From Circinella umbellata (lineage: Eukaryota > Mucoromycota > Mucoromycetes > Mucorales > Lichtheimiaceae), in contig JAIWNF010000047.1 of the NCBI GenBank assembly GCA_025093555.1, positions 62,001 to 126,000 on the forward strand: a stretch of 64,000 nt of DNA, read 5' to 3'. Below, in pieces: positions 61,992 to 64,000 of this stretch (position 1 is the stretch's first letter; every line of letters begins with the position of its first letter). Both the position numbers and the translations under genes were made by a program. A model generated the notes under the pieces. It was not told the DNA's origin, made no database searches, and saw only the letters and a program-made list of their open reading frames with translations.

Positions 61992-63972
61992 ATGTTATTA
62001 CAATATCTAATACTATCCGATGCCAAATTTTATACAGAATATGCTGTACCTCTCATTTCATCCTCTCCAGAAAGGTTTGACTTGGATGGGTTTCGACCTT
62101 TGTCTACAACAAAAGAAATGCGAGAGAAGAGATATGGTGGTTTTGAAATAGCATTTCAACATTTTCAACAAGACACAGACGCTCAATATGAAATGCACCC
62201 AAGGTTTGGGCGATATGCAAGTAAGATGGATTTAGTGTGAATACTGTTTATAATTAACCCTCGTTTTTTTTAATACTCTTTATTATATATGATTTTAATT
62301 ATATTATAGGTATGGGATATCGCTGACCAATGGTATCAAAAATGGACTGTCATTTTTTCGATTGATCATTTATGGAATTGGGTTCCTCTTCATCAACATG
62401 AAAGCGAACAACAGGAACAGCAACAACAACAATCACAAGAAGTGTTACAACGACCATTCCAGCCCGCAACAATCCAACCTTGGTTGAACCATATTTCACA
62501 ACGGCATAATATTCATCCAAACCATAGAAAACTTTTGGAACGTATCTATGGTCAGTTGGTCAAGATCAATCAAACAAATCGTCCTTTGACATTAACAGGA
62601 GCAAGTGTTCTTAGTACATTACCTTTTTTCCCTCCTTCTTGGTTTATTGAAAAAGAAACCCAAGGACATGGCGGTGCAAGTGAAGGTCTAGCCGCGTCTT
62701 TTGTCGCACGATTTGTACCACCTTACCGTCTGACTCATGTGCCAGAACGTTGGGATCGTGTGTTTTTAAAAGGCTTGACAGTGATGGATCTAACACGTCA
62801 GGTGAGTTACTTTATGGCCATCGGGTTCCAGAACTTGTATATGATTTATATATATAAATATAACAAATCACTATACACATGTGTAATCAATAACTCTATG
62901 CGGTCTTTCTCATTTCTCCTTCTGTCTTATAATGAAAATAGCTATTAATAACTCATGCACATATATGTTAATTCGATAATTTATTTATTTATTTATTTTT
63001 TTTTTGGGGGGGGGGAATTATCTATACTATTAGTTCATGTTGGAGCCAAATTATTTTTTTTCGACCATTCCAATTCATGGGCTAACAATACATTTTGATC
63101 CAAAAACGGATTATAGCTATTTGGTCTTGGTACTCAAAAAAGCCCCTTATGGCAGTCTTGAAGAAAATCTTGAGCGCTACACTCCAACCAATTATGATAA
63201 ACCACGTGCATTGGCTTTGAGTGTAACAAAACGTATCAAGGACCTTCATTGGGAGTTTGTTCATGGCAACGTCCATCCTCGCAATATTTTGTTACATTTT
63301 GCAGATACTATTGGAGATTTGACTGATATTACTTTTATGCAACGCAATTCACAAAGTGAACATTATTGTTGTCATCGAGGTGGAAGATGGCCTTATATTG
63401 CACCTGAATTTTGTACAACAAATCATATTCAACAAGCTCAATATCAAGACGAAAAAGGAGAAGGAGAAGAACATCATCATTACGATAATAGTAATGATAA
63501 TAATGGAGGAGAAGGACAAGAACAGGGTGCTCCATTAACATCCGCAGCGGATATCTACGCGTTGGGAATTATTTTATGGCAATTGGTGTCACGAATCACA
63601 TTTCCAGATAATGCATTGATTGATCCACTTGTTTATCGTATTGAGCCTATCCCAGGTATCATGAAGGAGTGGGAAGATTTAATTACAGATTGTTTAAAAA
63701 AGGATCCTGGTAAACGACCTAATGCTTACACTGTTTATCGACGATTGGAAAAGATACCTGAACGTGTAGATTTGGATCCTCAAGTGATTGATTATATTCA
63801 TAGGAGACGACAGGAAACAAAAATGTTTCTACAAGATCATCAACTATCTGAATCTCAGCCTACATTCGCTGAAGTTGATCAAGATCACATTTGGACTGCA
63901 TCTGTAACTCGTTGGGTAAACCCTGGTCTCGACAAATATCCCAATCTGGTTCAACATTTCAATGTCTTATGA
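61992..63972 (+). CDS. Kinase-fold protein, probable pseudokinase
   Basis: Three exons (61992-62234, 62310-62801, 63034-63972) encode 557 aa. The C-terminal half has the kinase C-lobe: VHGNVHPRNILLHF in the catalytic-loop position, GGRWPYIAPEF as activation-segment end, then SAADIYALGIILWQL and ITDCLKKDPGKRPNAYTVYR, which matches the kinase helices F to I. The catalytic HRD is HGN, so the Asp base is missing. The DFG is replaced by a sequence like GDLTD, and no glycine-rich loop is evident. It is therefore predicted inactive and may act as a scaffold. The N-terminal ~240 residues (FEIAFQHFQQD, WDIADQWYQKWTVIFSIDHL, Gln-rich run) match no domain I know. The first intron uses a weak donor (GTGTGA), needed to keep the frame. 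Confidence 0.75.
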
Positions 63973-64000
63973 TCTGTTCCCATTTTCTTTTTCTCTCTTT

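Overview
This window is nuclear DNA from a filamentous fungus, most likely of the Mucoromycota (Mucorales-like). The evidence is the low GC content, the many homopolymer and microsatellite tracts between genes, genes broken by many short GT..AG introns (mostly 60-150 bp), long Gln/Asn/Ser/Thr/His low-complexity stretches, and fungal gene content. No bacterial operon features, tRNA, rRNA or CRISPR array were seen. I built spliced models by hand from donor/acceptor sites and reading phase; every multi-exon model listed with exons closes in frame.

Layout. 0-16 kb is gene-dense: the 3' end of an unknown gene, a GPI-anchored alginate-lyase-family protein, a NIM1/Gin4-like protein kinase (-), a ZIP zinc transporter (-), an SR-type splicing factor (+), an NCBP3-like cap-binding protein (-), and the Rfc4/RFC2 clamp-loader subunit (+). 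The last two are divergent and share a promoter with ACGCG elements. 16.3-22.9 kb is gene-poor and holds one decayed coding repeat. 22.9-31.1 kb has a Myb/SANT-like protein (-), a C2H2 zinc-finger protein (+), an unknown 374-aa protein (-) and an ArfGAP of the Glo3/ARFGAP2-3 type (-).

31.5-45.2 kb is the most unusual stretch. Two closely related cytochrome P450 genes sit in opposite orientation, with a C2H2 zinc-finger gene, a short unknown spliced gene, a short-chain dehydrogenase and at least one decayed repetitive element between them. It could be a small oxidative-metabolism cluster with its own regulator, or an inverted duplication that has gathered mobile-element debris. A further P450 scrap appears near 60 kb.

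45.6-58.9 kb returns to housekeeping genes: Yop1/REEP (-), the Atp23 protease (-), a single-exon protein with a zinc-knuckle-like motif (+), ribosomal protein eL20 (-), the ribosome-biogenesis AAA ATPase Rix7/NVL (+), and a TPR/F-box/leucine-rich protein (-). The divergent eL20/Rix7 pair puts a ribosomal protein and a 60S maturation factor on one intergenic region. 58.9-62 kb is gene-poor with coding debris. The window ends with a complete kinase-fold gene whose catalytic residues look lost (pseudokinase).

I found no clearly new system. The best leads are the P450/SDR/zinc-finger locus, the two decayed copies of an unknown coding repeat, and the 9-nt plus 15-nt exons at the start of eL20.
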